Part shown: positions 31,501 through 43,500 of the stretch, piece by piece | Layout of the letters: each line of letters begins with the position of its first letter | Position numbering within the stretch: the stretch's first letter is position 1 | NCBI RefSeq assembly: GCF_963678635.1 | Contig: NC_087064.1 | Coordinates: 19,142,509-19,206,508 of the forward strand | Length of the DNA stretch: 64,000 bases | Reading direction: 5' to 3' | Origin: Symsagittifera roscoffensis | Lineage: Eukaryota > Xenacoelomorpha > Acoela > Convolutidae | Made by a program: the position numbers and the translations under genes | Notes under the pieces: model-generated | Database searches by the model: none | What the model was told of the DNA's origin: nothing | Seen by the model: only the letters and a program-made list of their open reading frames with translations

Positions 31501-34500
31501 GATCTTCAGTTATGGGCTCGATTTGAGGCAAATGGCTGACATCATCTAAAGGCTCAATTTTTATCCCACAAACTCTCTCGCACATACTTTTGAAAGCATC
31601 GCAATATTGCGTAAGAGCACCGTCTGATTTTCTGTTGAGCGATGCTATCATTCTGAACTTATTCCAAACATAGTCTCCGTCTTTTGTATATTGAAGACCG
31701 AATGTTGAAATGGTTTTGTAGAAGTCGTTTTCTTCCCGTTTAGCCCATTTTTCTTTGACTTCTACGACGGGTTTGGTTGCATTCACAACAGCCATTTTCT
31801 CCAAGCGTGTTTTTCTTTTTTCTAACATCAGTTTTTGTTTCTTCGAAAGCTTCTGCAAAGCTGCGATTACCTTGCGCAGTCTGTTATTCAGCGCAGATGC
31901 TGGAGGCCATAAATTGGCAAACTGTTCAGATGATTCAGTATCTTCGCTCAGTGTCTTCGTTTCTTGACTGGAATTCGTTTTTGCATCTGCATTCGATATG
32001 CTCTCCTGTGAGTTGGTTTCATCGTCATTCCCACTTCTAGACTTTTCTGGATCACTGCTTTTATTTTCTTCTTTTTCTTTATCCTCTGTCACTTCCGTGG
32101 GCTCTTTTTTGACGTCCGACTCTTCTCCGTTGACGTTTTGGACTTCTACATCTTCGTTTTCCAAATCGTCCTCGTCTAATGTATCCTGCGCTTCAGCCTC
32201 GGATTCTCCTACCAGAGAAACAAAGCACAGGGTGGGATCATTTCTGATCTTCGTAAACTGATCATAACCATGTTTAAATACCCCGATGAACAGACATTTG
32301 TCACATGCTTCGTCCCACCACTCACATGGTTTCGCGACATCCACAGGCGCAATCTCAAGTGGGATTTCACTATGATTCGCGCCAGAGTTTACTTTCTCAG
32401 CTAAATCATCAATTATTTCGTGATGAATGAAGAACAATGTTCGCACTCTTATCAACACTTTGTTGCACTGGTATCGCACATGTTTACGGAAGGTGGCATC
32501 ACCGAGAATTGCTTCAAGATTCTCCCCGTTAGACCAATGATTATCGTCTACTACTGTTTCCGAGCTGCTTTTCTCAGACTTGTTTCTCGTTGACTTCCTG
32601 CCTCTTGGCGCAGCACAAGACTGCGCCGCGTGACTCTTCAGAATTTCTATATTATCATTATCAGGAGTGATCAACTCGTAGACAAATTTTCGGATCTTAT
32701 CATCACCTTGATACCATTGCAACGCATAGGCAAGAATACATCTACAGAGATCCTCCACAAGTTTGGTTGTCATATCTCTTCTAAACTTGAATCCCTCGAT
32801 GATTCGAAGCCAGTTGCCCCACCCAAACGTCAACAAACCCTTCTCACATTGGTACAGATCTGACCTGACAAATTCCTGGCCTCCATCCGAACTATTGTCG
32901 TCGGTGTGTGCAGTCGCTCCTCGCTTTTTGCTCTTTCGTGTACTTGCTCTCTCTCCCTTCCCATTCGCACTCTCTGCCGCTGATCCACTGGCGTCCGAGT
33001 CACTTTCCGAGAGACCGTACATGTCATCGTTCACTTGGCTATATTCGAATCTAATTAAACAAATTATTTGTTAATCATGGTCATGTTTGGTAACATATTG
33101 ATGTCATGTAAATATGCATCATCTTTATTTCCAACCAAAAATAATTGTCACATGCGCAGATTATTTCAATTCACAATGCATATTGCGGGTTTTTGCTCTA
33201 AGATCTTAGTGTTTTGAGGGAACTTGGAAAAACTATCAAATACCTAAAAAAGTTCTACAAAATTTCCATTTTGTTTTTAAAATCAGCCCCTCCTCGAGAA
33301 AATCCTAGATTCGCGCCTGCTTTTCTAACCTTCTAGTCTGTCTACGTTGCCTAGGTGCTTCTAAGATCCTATCGTCCTTGAGTGCCTGGCCGTAGTCCAC
33401 GTTGGCCTTCTGGGCCCACTTCTCCCAGAAATTGGGATCGTTTAAGTCTATGTCATTGTTCGCATCGTTGGATGTGAAAGATGCTTTGCTGAAGGTAGAC
33501 CCAACTGCCTCAGACTCTATTTTGATGACCTGTAACAAACAAAAATTAGCAAATTATATAGCGAATCGGACTTGATTGCGTTTCATATATAGAATCAAAG
33601 AAAATTTGCTCAAGAAAATGTACTTATTGACCAGAAAGTCAGATAAACCTATTTAAAGCAAAAAAAGCTTGAGCACCTACAAAAGTCAAAGCTCGAAAAC
33701 ATCACTGTACCTGAGTTCTCTTTTTCAAAATCTGGTCTATGTCCTCTTCGCAGAACTTCTGAGCGGCATCGTCGTCCTCCATCACAGCCCCATAAGCTCC
33801 TTTCTTCAGCAAATCCTCTACTTCCTTCTTACTCATAGGGGCATTCATGGCACCCCCTGCAGTCCCATCTCCCTCAGTACCTCCCACTGCGGCTCCCTTC
33901 CTTCCACTCATAGTCTGCAACACTGCCTTGTCCAGCCCCAACTTCTGACTAGCTCGGTCAAACATCTCACGCTCGTACGTATTTCTAAATAGAAGCACGA
34001 AAATTTCTTTAAAAAAATTCTATCCTGTACGGATTAAGTGAATAACTTCCCACATAAAATAATCAAGAGATCGATCGATCTTTCTCTAACCCCAAACCCT
34101 GCCCCAAGAAACGAAAAATTCATGCAGTAAGTACACGTTCAAAATACGTTGGTTCTGATTCAACTAGCGAATGACTCATGCCTACGGTGCTTCAAATAGA
34201 TTGTTGAACGTAACAAATACTTCCTAAAACATGTACTAAAACAGCGACAATTTAATGACCCTAATTTAAGGCAATCGTGAAGATAAACTGCGCTCATCCA
34301 TCAAGGGGTTTCTTTTTCATAAAAAACGCCATATCTCGAAAACCAAAATGATTTGAGCAGATAAAATTAGAGGCCAGATTTGCTACTCTATATTGTTCCA
34401 TGGCTGCATCCCACCATAGGGTTAACAACTTCAAGTTATAAGACTTAAACTTGAATCTAAGTTTTTTTGAAAAGGTATAGAAAAATCATGAAAACACCAT

Positions 34501-37500
34501 ATCTTGGAAACAGGAAAGATTTGAGCAGTAAAAATAGAGGCCCGGATAGTACCCACTGATTTGTAACCTGACAGAAAAAGATAGACGCCCTGACAGTACC
34601 CCCCTGATTTGTACCCTGACAGTGAAAGATAGATGCCCTGACGGTACCCCCTGATTTTTACTCTGGCAGTAACCCATGAAAGCACCCTAAAAGAACCTCA
34701 CCATTTGGGTTGAGAATTTCAAGATCGGTTAGTTTTTTAATTCATGTTTTTGAAAAAAAAAAAGCATAAAAATCGCCACATCTCGAAAGCGGGCTGATTT
34801 GCAACGCCTATGTTTCACTGACAGGATCCCGACTAGGGTTGAGAATTTGAAGTTCTGTTATTTTTTTTAATTCAAATTTTTTTAAACAAAAATGAAAAAA
34901 TCATAAAAAATGACACATCTCGGAAATCAAAAAAATTGAACAGCCACATTTGGAGGGAAGAATTGCAATCCTTGAGTGTATTTCGACATCACACCAACAT
35001 ATGTTTGGCAAATTCAAGTTCCATTAATTTTGTTTTACAACTAAGTTTTTTAAATAAATACGAAATCATAAAAACGCCATGACGATGATCAAATGAATTT
35101 GGACAGTCATACTTGGAGGCCAGATTTGCAATTCCTGAGTGTAGCCTGACAGTGCCCAACAAAAGGGTTGAGATTTTCAAGTTCGATTACTTAATTTCAC
35201 ATCTAAACTTTTTTGGAAAAGTTTTTTCTTTTAAAATCATAAATGAAAATCGCCATATCTCGAAAACCGAAAGGATGTGATCAGTCATATTTAGAGGGTA
35301 GATTCGAAACGCCAATGGTTAAATGACAGGACTCCGCCTTAGGGTGAAGAATAAGAATACCGACGAGGTTTTTTTTAATAGAAAAAAGTTTTTCGGAAAA
35401 TTAAAAATCATATAAAACGTCATATCTCCGAAACCAAAAAAATTTAAGCAATCATACTTGAAGGCCATATTTTAAATTACTGAAGGTACCTTAACAGCGC
35501 GCCATTATGGGGTTGAGAAATTCAAAGTCGCTTAGTTTTTTTGTATCTAATTTTTCCGAAGAAACAAATGAAATCATTAAAAACACCCTATCACTAAAAC
35601 CAAAAGGATTCGAGCTGTCATACTTGGACGCCAGCTTTGCAATACATTAGTGTACCCTGACAGCACCCAACTATAACGCTGAGAAAACAATATTTAGTTA
35701 ACTAAATTGTGAAACAAAAATGTGATAGTTTTGAGTTGCGAATATGGGAGAAATGTAGAGTTAAAGCATTCACCCTATAACAGATTTAAAAACGTCGACT
35801 TGAGTTAACCTTTCAACCCTTGCTATGTTTTAACCAATTAACAGGCCAACATAGCAACTTCTGAAACATGTGCCAAGTGAACTTTCTTAAGCATTTCAAT
35901 ATACGATATAGCTTAAACATGCAATAATTTTTCGTTAAATATGCTAAAAGTAATACGTTCACGCAGAGGCGAATTTGCACTTCGCATACACAAGCAAAAA
36001 TTATCACCGATAACGCTATTGGGAAAAACTGAATGAGTAAAACTTCTTCAAAATATCTGACTTCTTAATTGCTATATGACGCAAGCCAATTATGGCTCAT
36101 TAGCAGTACCAGTCAATTTGAAAAAAAAAAAGAAATTTACCAACTAACATGCCTCAATTTATCGAGCGGACGCATTTTAACGAGTATACGAAAAAGTTCA
36201 TTATAAACATCTGACCCTGCCTAGCTTCGAACCCTTTTTTTTTGATACGGGTTTCCCTCCCTACCTCTACGCTACAGATCCATGATACCTTGAAGCTAAA
36301 GTGCTATTTGCAATATAATAGTCTGTGTGAAAATCCTTAGCATTGGCTGTACTTAATAGCTGGATCAAATTGAACACTCAAAATGAACACATTTTATCCA
36401 AACAATTACATCGCAACAATATTTGCGACTCAGGTTGAAAAAAAGAAAGTTCGTACTATAACACAAGCTATGCTTGTGTAAAAAGCTTAAATATGTCAGC
36501 ATAGGGACTTCTTAAATATGTCAACATAGGGACTTCTTAAATATGTCTCAAGTTAAACGCCAATTAAACAATGTATAGATAAATGAGGAAAAAAGGCTCT
36601 CAATCAATTGAAAAATTTCCCCCTTTAAATTGGTCTTCTGGTGAAATTATTCCTAGCATAAATAGTCAACTCATTGATCATAATAAAAACTTCAATGGCT
36701 ACTTCCACGGAAACAATGTAATGTTATAGGTGCTCATCTAAATAGGAGCTTCATTTTTATAGGTGCTTCACGCAAAAGACAATTTGCAAGCTTTTAGAAA
36801 CATGATTTCCCGAACAAAACGCTACTGAAAAACTGTGGGTTGATAAGGGATAAGAGTATGGAGCTTTTAAAAAGTTCTGCAAGGACAAAAATTCTGATTG
36901 ACTGAGAAAAAAATGCTGTCAAACATTTTTCTCCGTAAATTCGTCTACTGGGGAGATGATTCACATGGCCGATAATTACTAGTATAAATGGCCGATTTCT
37001 TGGTCATAATTAAAACTTCATTAGCTATTTCCAGTAAAACACAGCGATGTTATAGAAGCTAAATTTCCATGCTTTTGAGAAAACCTTTACTCACTTCGTG
37101 ATGAGTCTATACACTTGAACGTGTTTCTTCTGTCCTATCCTGTGACACCTGGCCTGTGCCTGAAGATCATTCTGAGGATTCCAGTCCGAATCATAAATGA
37201 TCACAGTATCCGCAGCCGTCAAATTAATCCCTAGTCCTCCCGCTTTAGTGCACAGTAAAAATATGAACTTATCTGAGCCAGGCTTGCTAAATCTGTCAAT
37301 AGCTGCCTGACGTTGTAGGCCTCGGACGCCTCCGTCTATTCTTTCGAAGGAATAGTTCCTCTGCTGAATATAGTCTTCGATTATGTCTAAGCAGCGCACC
37401 ATTTGACTGAATATCAAGACTCGGTGATTGCTTTCTTTTAGCTTCGGTAACAGCTTGTCGATCAGAACTATTTTACCACAGCTTTGAATCAGAGCATCTA

Positions 37501-40500
37501 AGTACCGGTTATATTGGACCTCGGGAGCCGATGCAAACTCATTCAGAATCTGCTCTTCGACTCCATTCAGCAAGAATGGGTGGTTGCAACACTTTCTCAA
37601 TTCCATCATTGTGTTCATGAGATTTGGAAGCGCTCTCACGCCCCCGCTAGCACTTTTTGCAATATGTGAGAAGTTCTTCTCAATAATAGCTCTATACCAA
37701 GTTTTCTGCACATTTGTAAGTTCCACCTCAATAATCGTCTCCTCTTTGGGTGCAATGCTTCGCTCGACGTCTTCTTTCAGTCTTCTCAACATGAGAGGTT
37801 TCAAAATTGCCTGCAGCTTGTTTACCTGATCCTCGCTTTGCAAGGTACCGAAGTCATTCATGAACTCCTGGTTATTGTTGAAAGTGACGGGGTCCAAAAA
37901 ATTGAGCAACGAGAAGAGCTCGTCTACGTTATTCTGCAAAGGCGTTCCGGTCAACAGAACAATATGATCCATGTACAACATGTTCAGGCCATCCATCAGC
38001 TTACACTTCTTGTTTTTCAGTCTATGTGCTTCATCGATAATGCAAACTTGCCACTCGATCTCTTTGAAGACATCCATGCAATCTGCCAGAAGCACCTCGT
38101 AGGTCGTTACAAGAGCCGTGAACTTGTACAACTTCTTGTTTAGTTTTCCAGTCTTTGGATCTTTGTGGAACATCTCATACTGTTGGATCATGTTCCTGCT
38201 GATCTGAGATCCATGATACACTATGCAATTCTGGTCCGTCCAACCTTCGAACTCCCTAAGCCAGTTGCAAATTGTTGAAAGCGGAGCAATGACAAGGAAG
38301 GGGCCGTGGATCCCTGCTCTGTATACCATCTCTAAGAACGTCGCTGACTGAACAGTTTTTCCCAGTCCCATTTCGTCCGCTAGAATACAGTTTGTGTGTT
38401 TGTAGTAGCAGTAGAGTAACCAGTTGATGCCTTCTAGTTGGTAGTCCCTGAGCTCGTTGTTGTTCTTGAACACTGGCATTTCATCTAGCTTCTTCCACTC
38501 TTTGAAGTGTGGTCTTGTCTTTCGAGCAGACAGCCGTTGCAACTCATACTGAAAATATTTCAATGATAAGCGAAGGATCTAAGGTATAATGATTAGCTAA
38601 GGATATTCGGTAACTCAATCAGTCAATGGTTTGGGACCCGCCAAGATCTGCGCGCATAGCTTCAAAGGGCAATGCAACCTTACCAAGGGGTATTGTTGGA
38701 ACTTAATGAGAAATGGTCTAATAGTTTATTCCCAATGCGAATAATTTTTGGTGCAGATTATCTTCACACTGAATACTTATAAAATAGATAGCCACTGCAC
38801 AATCTAAACAAGTAATTTGTCATTTTAAAAACTATACTTATCTTCAATTTTAAATTATCATTTCGAGGCGGATCATTTTACAATTTCAAAAATCCAGGAA
38901 CATTTAAAAGAGGCGATGAATTGCAAGTTATGTCAATAGTTTTATTGGAAGTGTTAAACTGTTGAACAGTTTGGATCTCTTAAGCAGGTCCTAAACAACC
39001 AACCTGTTTGAAATCGTTGATCTTGAAGTAATGCTGTATCCTTCCCACGTCTACATCCTCCTCCATTTCCCACGTGCTCTCCTCGTAAGGCAGGGAGCAC
39101 CACTTGACCAGGAAGTGTCTCTTGGGCTGTCCAGTGGTCTCGTCAACCTCATCCGGCGACAACATGCAGTCCAGCACCCTGTCCACCTCCACAAACTCGG
39201 GGTTGAATGGCTCCTCTTCTGTGCAGTCTTCAACTCTGCCACATCCACTGTTCTCAAGTTGCTTCTTAATACAAAATGACCAATGCATTTTTTGTTCCAA
39301 CGACTGAAAGTGGGGAGGAACTTCGTATTTGGGTGTTTTATTTTTTTGTTTTCCATGCAAAATCAGGTACCACAAATAATCATCGAATTGGGTCGAGGGA
39401 CATCACATTGAAACCCTTCGTCATTCTAACGATTTTTAAAAATTTTCAAGAATTCCCTGTATCGAGAAAAACGGGTTTGAAATTTTTGATTTTTCGTCTT
39501 TCGAGCGAGAAAAGCGAGCGAGAAAAGCGAGCGAGAAGGCTTATTTCGTTTTTCAACCAAGAAAAGTTACCACAAACAATTGGAATGGTACGAGTGATAT
39601 ATCATATTAAAGCCCCTTTCAACCCTGATTCGAACGATATCAAAAATAATTTCAAAAAACGACATATTTGAAAAAGAAAAAACATGTATTTTTTAAGAAT
39701 ATGGTCGGAACATTCAGTGCACCGGTTATCCTTGTTACATTTGAAGCCAAGTGAACCTGACACTAAACTTAGCTTCAAAAATGTCACTTTTAAAAACAGA
39801 TTAAAATGATCTTCATCACGTTTATTTGCTGCAACCACTTTGTTAAACATTCGTTGAACATTTTCCAGATATCACAGCAAGAGAGAGCAGTAATAACATG
39901 ATAAAATTAAATGTAATGAAAATAAAATGATTTTTTTTAATTTGAGATTTTGTGAAAATCATCCCCCCACACGCCATATTAGGTACAAAGTCATACATTT
40001 CGCGTCTAGAAACAAATCAATTATGGCAAATAAGCTTCGTTCAACCAATTTGGAACGACTTCTATGACGGATTAAATTTCCGCTTACACGTTAATAGCTC
40101 GAAATCTATCGCGCGTTAATTGTCCTAAATTGGCCAAAATGGCAATCTTTAAACCCCCATAACTTTACGAAAAATGATCACAGGTGAACTATCTTTTCAA
40201 ATTTAAGCTCAGGACAACAATACTTTTCGAATGATATAAAAAAATTCTGTCAAAAATGGCTAGTTAAAAAGTCGAAATTTGTCTGAAGAAAAAAAAACCA
40301 CCCGAGCACAAATATTCCGTTTCTTTACGAAAGTAGGGACAATAATAGTCTGTGATAAAATCCTTAGCATTAGCTGTACTTAATAGCTGGTTATTGATCA
40401 AAACGAACACTTTCAAAATGAACACTATCGCAATAATATTTGCGTCGCATTAATATTTGCGACTTAGATTGAAAAAAAGAGATAGTTCATACAATAACAC

Positions 40501-43500
40501 AAGCATTGCTTGTGTAAACAACACTGATTAAATTAATTCAATCTATATTTTAATATTTTTGTTTACAATTATACTTTCTCAGAAAAACAAATATTTTTTG
40601 AAAAAAAAAACAAGGATAACAATGATAGTCTACAAAAGTTCAATAAAAGAGACTGAGAGAAAAAAATTGTTTGAAAAATCAAGCATAGCCAGCACACAGG
40701 AAAACCGAAAAAAGGCCTGGTAATTTCTGACAACAATCTCGTATAATTCGGATATTTTTGACAAAAAAGCTATGGTAATTGGACCAACAAAATCAAGAAG
40801 AAATCCTTTAAACCAAAAAACTGAAAAGCTTCAGTTTTTTTCGAATCTAAATTTCGGGAAAGATGCATATATATCAAACCAGATGAGTTCAATGCCTTTT
40901 TTGAGGACAGCAGAGAGATTCAATCAGTCACCTTTTTTCAGTCACTACTTTCTTAAACATCTTTACAAAATGTTTGATAGAAAAAATTCTAGTACGCGAT
41001 TTAGAAGACGCTTGCTATTTCAAGTGCAACACAAGCGAGAAAACGGCAAAAATCAGCTCTAAAAGGGCCCATGTGTGAAAAAAAAATGTAAAACTAAACA
41101 AAAAAAAACAAGCTGAAGGCCGGGATCGAACCACTACCTCGAAATTGGAAGTCGCACGTCTAGCATCTGTGTCAGGGCGGCTTCAAAATATTTGAATACT
41201 AGCACCAATAAAACAGATACAAAGATACAATGCTACTTGGCAAAATAAATTTATGATTACAATGCTACTTAGCACAAAACAACGCTATCACTGGAAATAA
41301 GCTACCAAATAATTGAGCACTTTTATTCCACAATTAGGCTACAAAAAAAGGTTCGTACTAACTCACTACGCTCGCTAAAGCTCTCTAGAGTAACAAGGCT
41401 GAGCGAATACAAAAATTTCAAAATCCACTACTGACGCTTAAAAAACCAAAACAATTGCCACTCATAATCCTGAAAAGAACTGCTACCAAACTGCCAAAAC
41501 TATAATTTTTTTGCGATGGGAATTTTTATGGGCATTTTTGTTTGCGATTTGGTTTGGAAAAAATGTCCCTTCGGAATCTAACACAATACTCGTAAGCTCG
41601 TTTGCGTAAAAACTAGCGACACTATTAGCCCTCTTTACCTGTTTGAATCTCTTCAGCTTGAGAGGGAACCTTTTGTCCTTGTAAGTGAGAACCTCTTCAG
41701 TAGCCCACTCACAGTGCAAGTAAGACAGTCCCTTGTACTTGACAAAATACTCCTTCACGACAATTGGGGGACTCCCACTTGCAGTAACATTAACAGCGCT
41801 TGGACTCTTTTTTGCCAATTCAATAGTATTGACTTTAATATCAGTAATTTTTTTAGAACCACCAGCTGCACTGACTTCAGCTCCAGCGTCATTCTTTTCT
41901 TCTATTTTAGAACTCGAAGGTTCCCCTTTTACTGCGTCAGTGAGTTCGGCAGCTTCAGCTGAAGAATCCTTTTCTGGTGTCTCTTCATCTTGAGCGTTTT
42001 CACTATCCTTTGTTTTCGGTTCATCCTCAGGTCCAGTTAATTTGGCTTCAGCTTCCGGTTTTACAGATTCAATCGGTGACTGAAGCACAATATAATGTTC
42101 CAGACTATCTGTGTGTTCATTAAATTTAAAGATTCCATTCACAATTAAGTTTAAACAACTAATTTTCGACTCACTTAAAGCACTTCGATTTACTAAATAA
42201 CCTTAAGATGAAATCATAGACGCTTAAACTCCTTACAGCTTGAGGAGGTTCCTTGTTAACGGTCCTTTCCCTCGAAATAAGAATCTTCTCCACCACAAAC
42301 GTATCAGTCTCCACTTGTGCCGGAATCAACAGCTGGGGAGTTTCGCCGACACTACCGCCCACAGCTTTCTCATCCCTTGTCAATAGACTCTGGCTGCTGC
42401 TGTCTTCAGTTCCAGCTATCGTAGAACAGCTGCTGGTTTCGACAGTGTCGCCAGCAGATGTAGAGGGTTCAACTACTGATCCCGACGTAGAACTTTCTAG
42501 AAGGACATCAGGAGGTAGAGTTACATCATCGTCGCTGACAGCTCCCAAAGCATAATCAATAAGTTCGTCAGCTATATAGTTCTTCCGAGTTCTTGCTAAA
42601 ACAAACCAAAATTTCAATTAATTTAAGACTTAAATTTAATTTATTGGTTAAAACAACAAATTAAAGGGGTTCTGTTAACTAAAATGACTCAATTAAATTA
42701 AAATTGACGGATAGATTTTTTTTCATAGTCCTTTTTATAGTGCAGGCGATTTCGGTGATAAAGCTAACTTACCACTGCTTCTCTCCGATCGCCTTTTCTC
42801 CATAAACGCCTCCGGAGGCATATTCAGTTCCTCGGGAGGCATCATGATCTCGTCGTCACTAGAGTTGAACCTCTTCCTCTTCTTCTTACTGTTTCCGATC
42901 TTAGTCGCCAAGCGTCTCGGCTTCCTCACTGATTGCGACACATCGGATGGACTAGGCAACTCGACTGTCGTCATTTCCGAACTACTCTTCACTGTTGTTT
43001 CAATTGACGTGGCGTTCATTTCCATTGAAGCCACTTCCACGCTGCTGACATCGATGCCCTCCGCTTCGTTGTTATTATCCTTCTGCTTTTTGCTTCCTCT
43101 CCTAGGTTTCGCAACTCCACTGCCTCGCCTTTTGCCTTTCTTAGTAGGACTAGCGCTATCACATTGGGAGCTAGACGGCTCTTCAGAGAGGTTGGCTTGA
43201 TCATTCATGTTATTCGAAAACTCACTACATAACAACAGATCGTTACAGCCACCCATTGGTTCTCCGAGCTCCGACGTCGTCGAGTCTGGAATAGCTTTCT
43301 CGGTGTCTTTTTTCTTTTTCTTAACCCGTTTGCCTTCTGCTGACCCATTTCCGTTTTTCGACTTCTTTCCTCCCCTAGCTGCGGGTGCTTCGGGGCGCAC
43401 CGACATGATAGTTCCAGATGGTGTCAAAGGCAGGTATCCGGGAGGTCCACCATGCTGGCCCCATTGGGGTTGTTGGGGCATAGGAGCCTGTGCTCCATTC

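Noticed and set aside
28550-33034. Several plus-strand frames of 60-170 codons inside the last CHD exon
   Set aside because: They are antisense shadows of a conserved coding exon with no independent homology.
33034-33050. Possible separate gene starting at the GTG of 33034
   Set aside because: The frame continues upstream to an acceptor at 33050 and joins exon 7 in phase, matching CHD7/8 order; it is the last exon of the CHD gene.
34270-36480. CRISPR-like regular repeats
   Set aside because: Units are ~170 bp, diverged and without spacer structure; this is a eukaryotic satellite.
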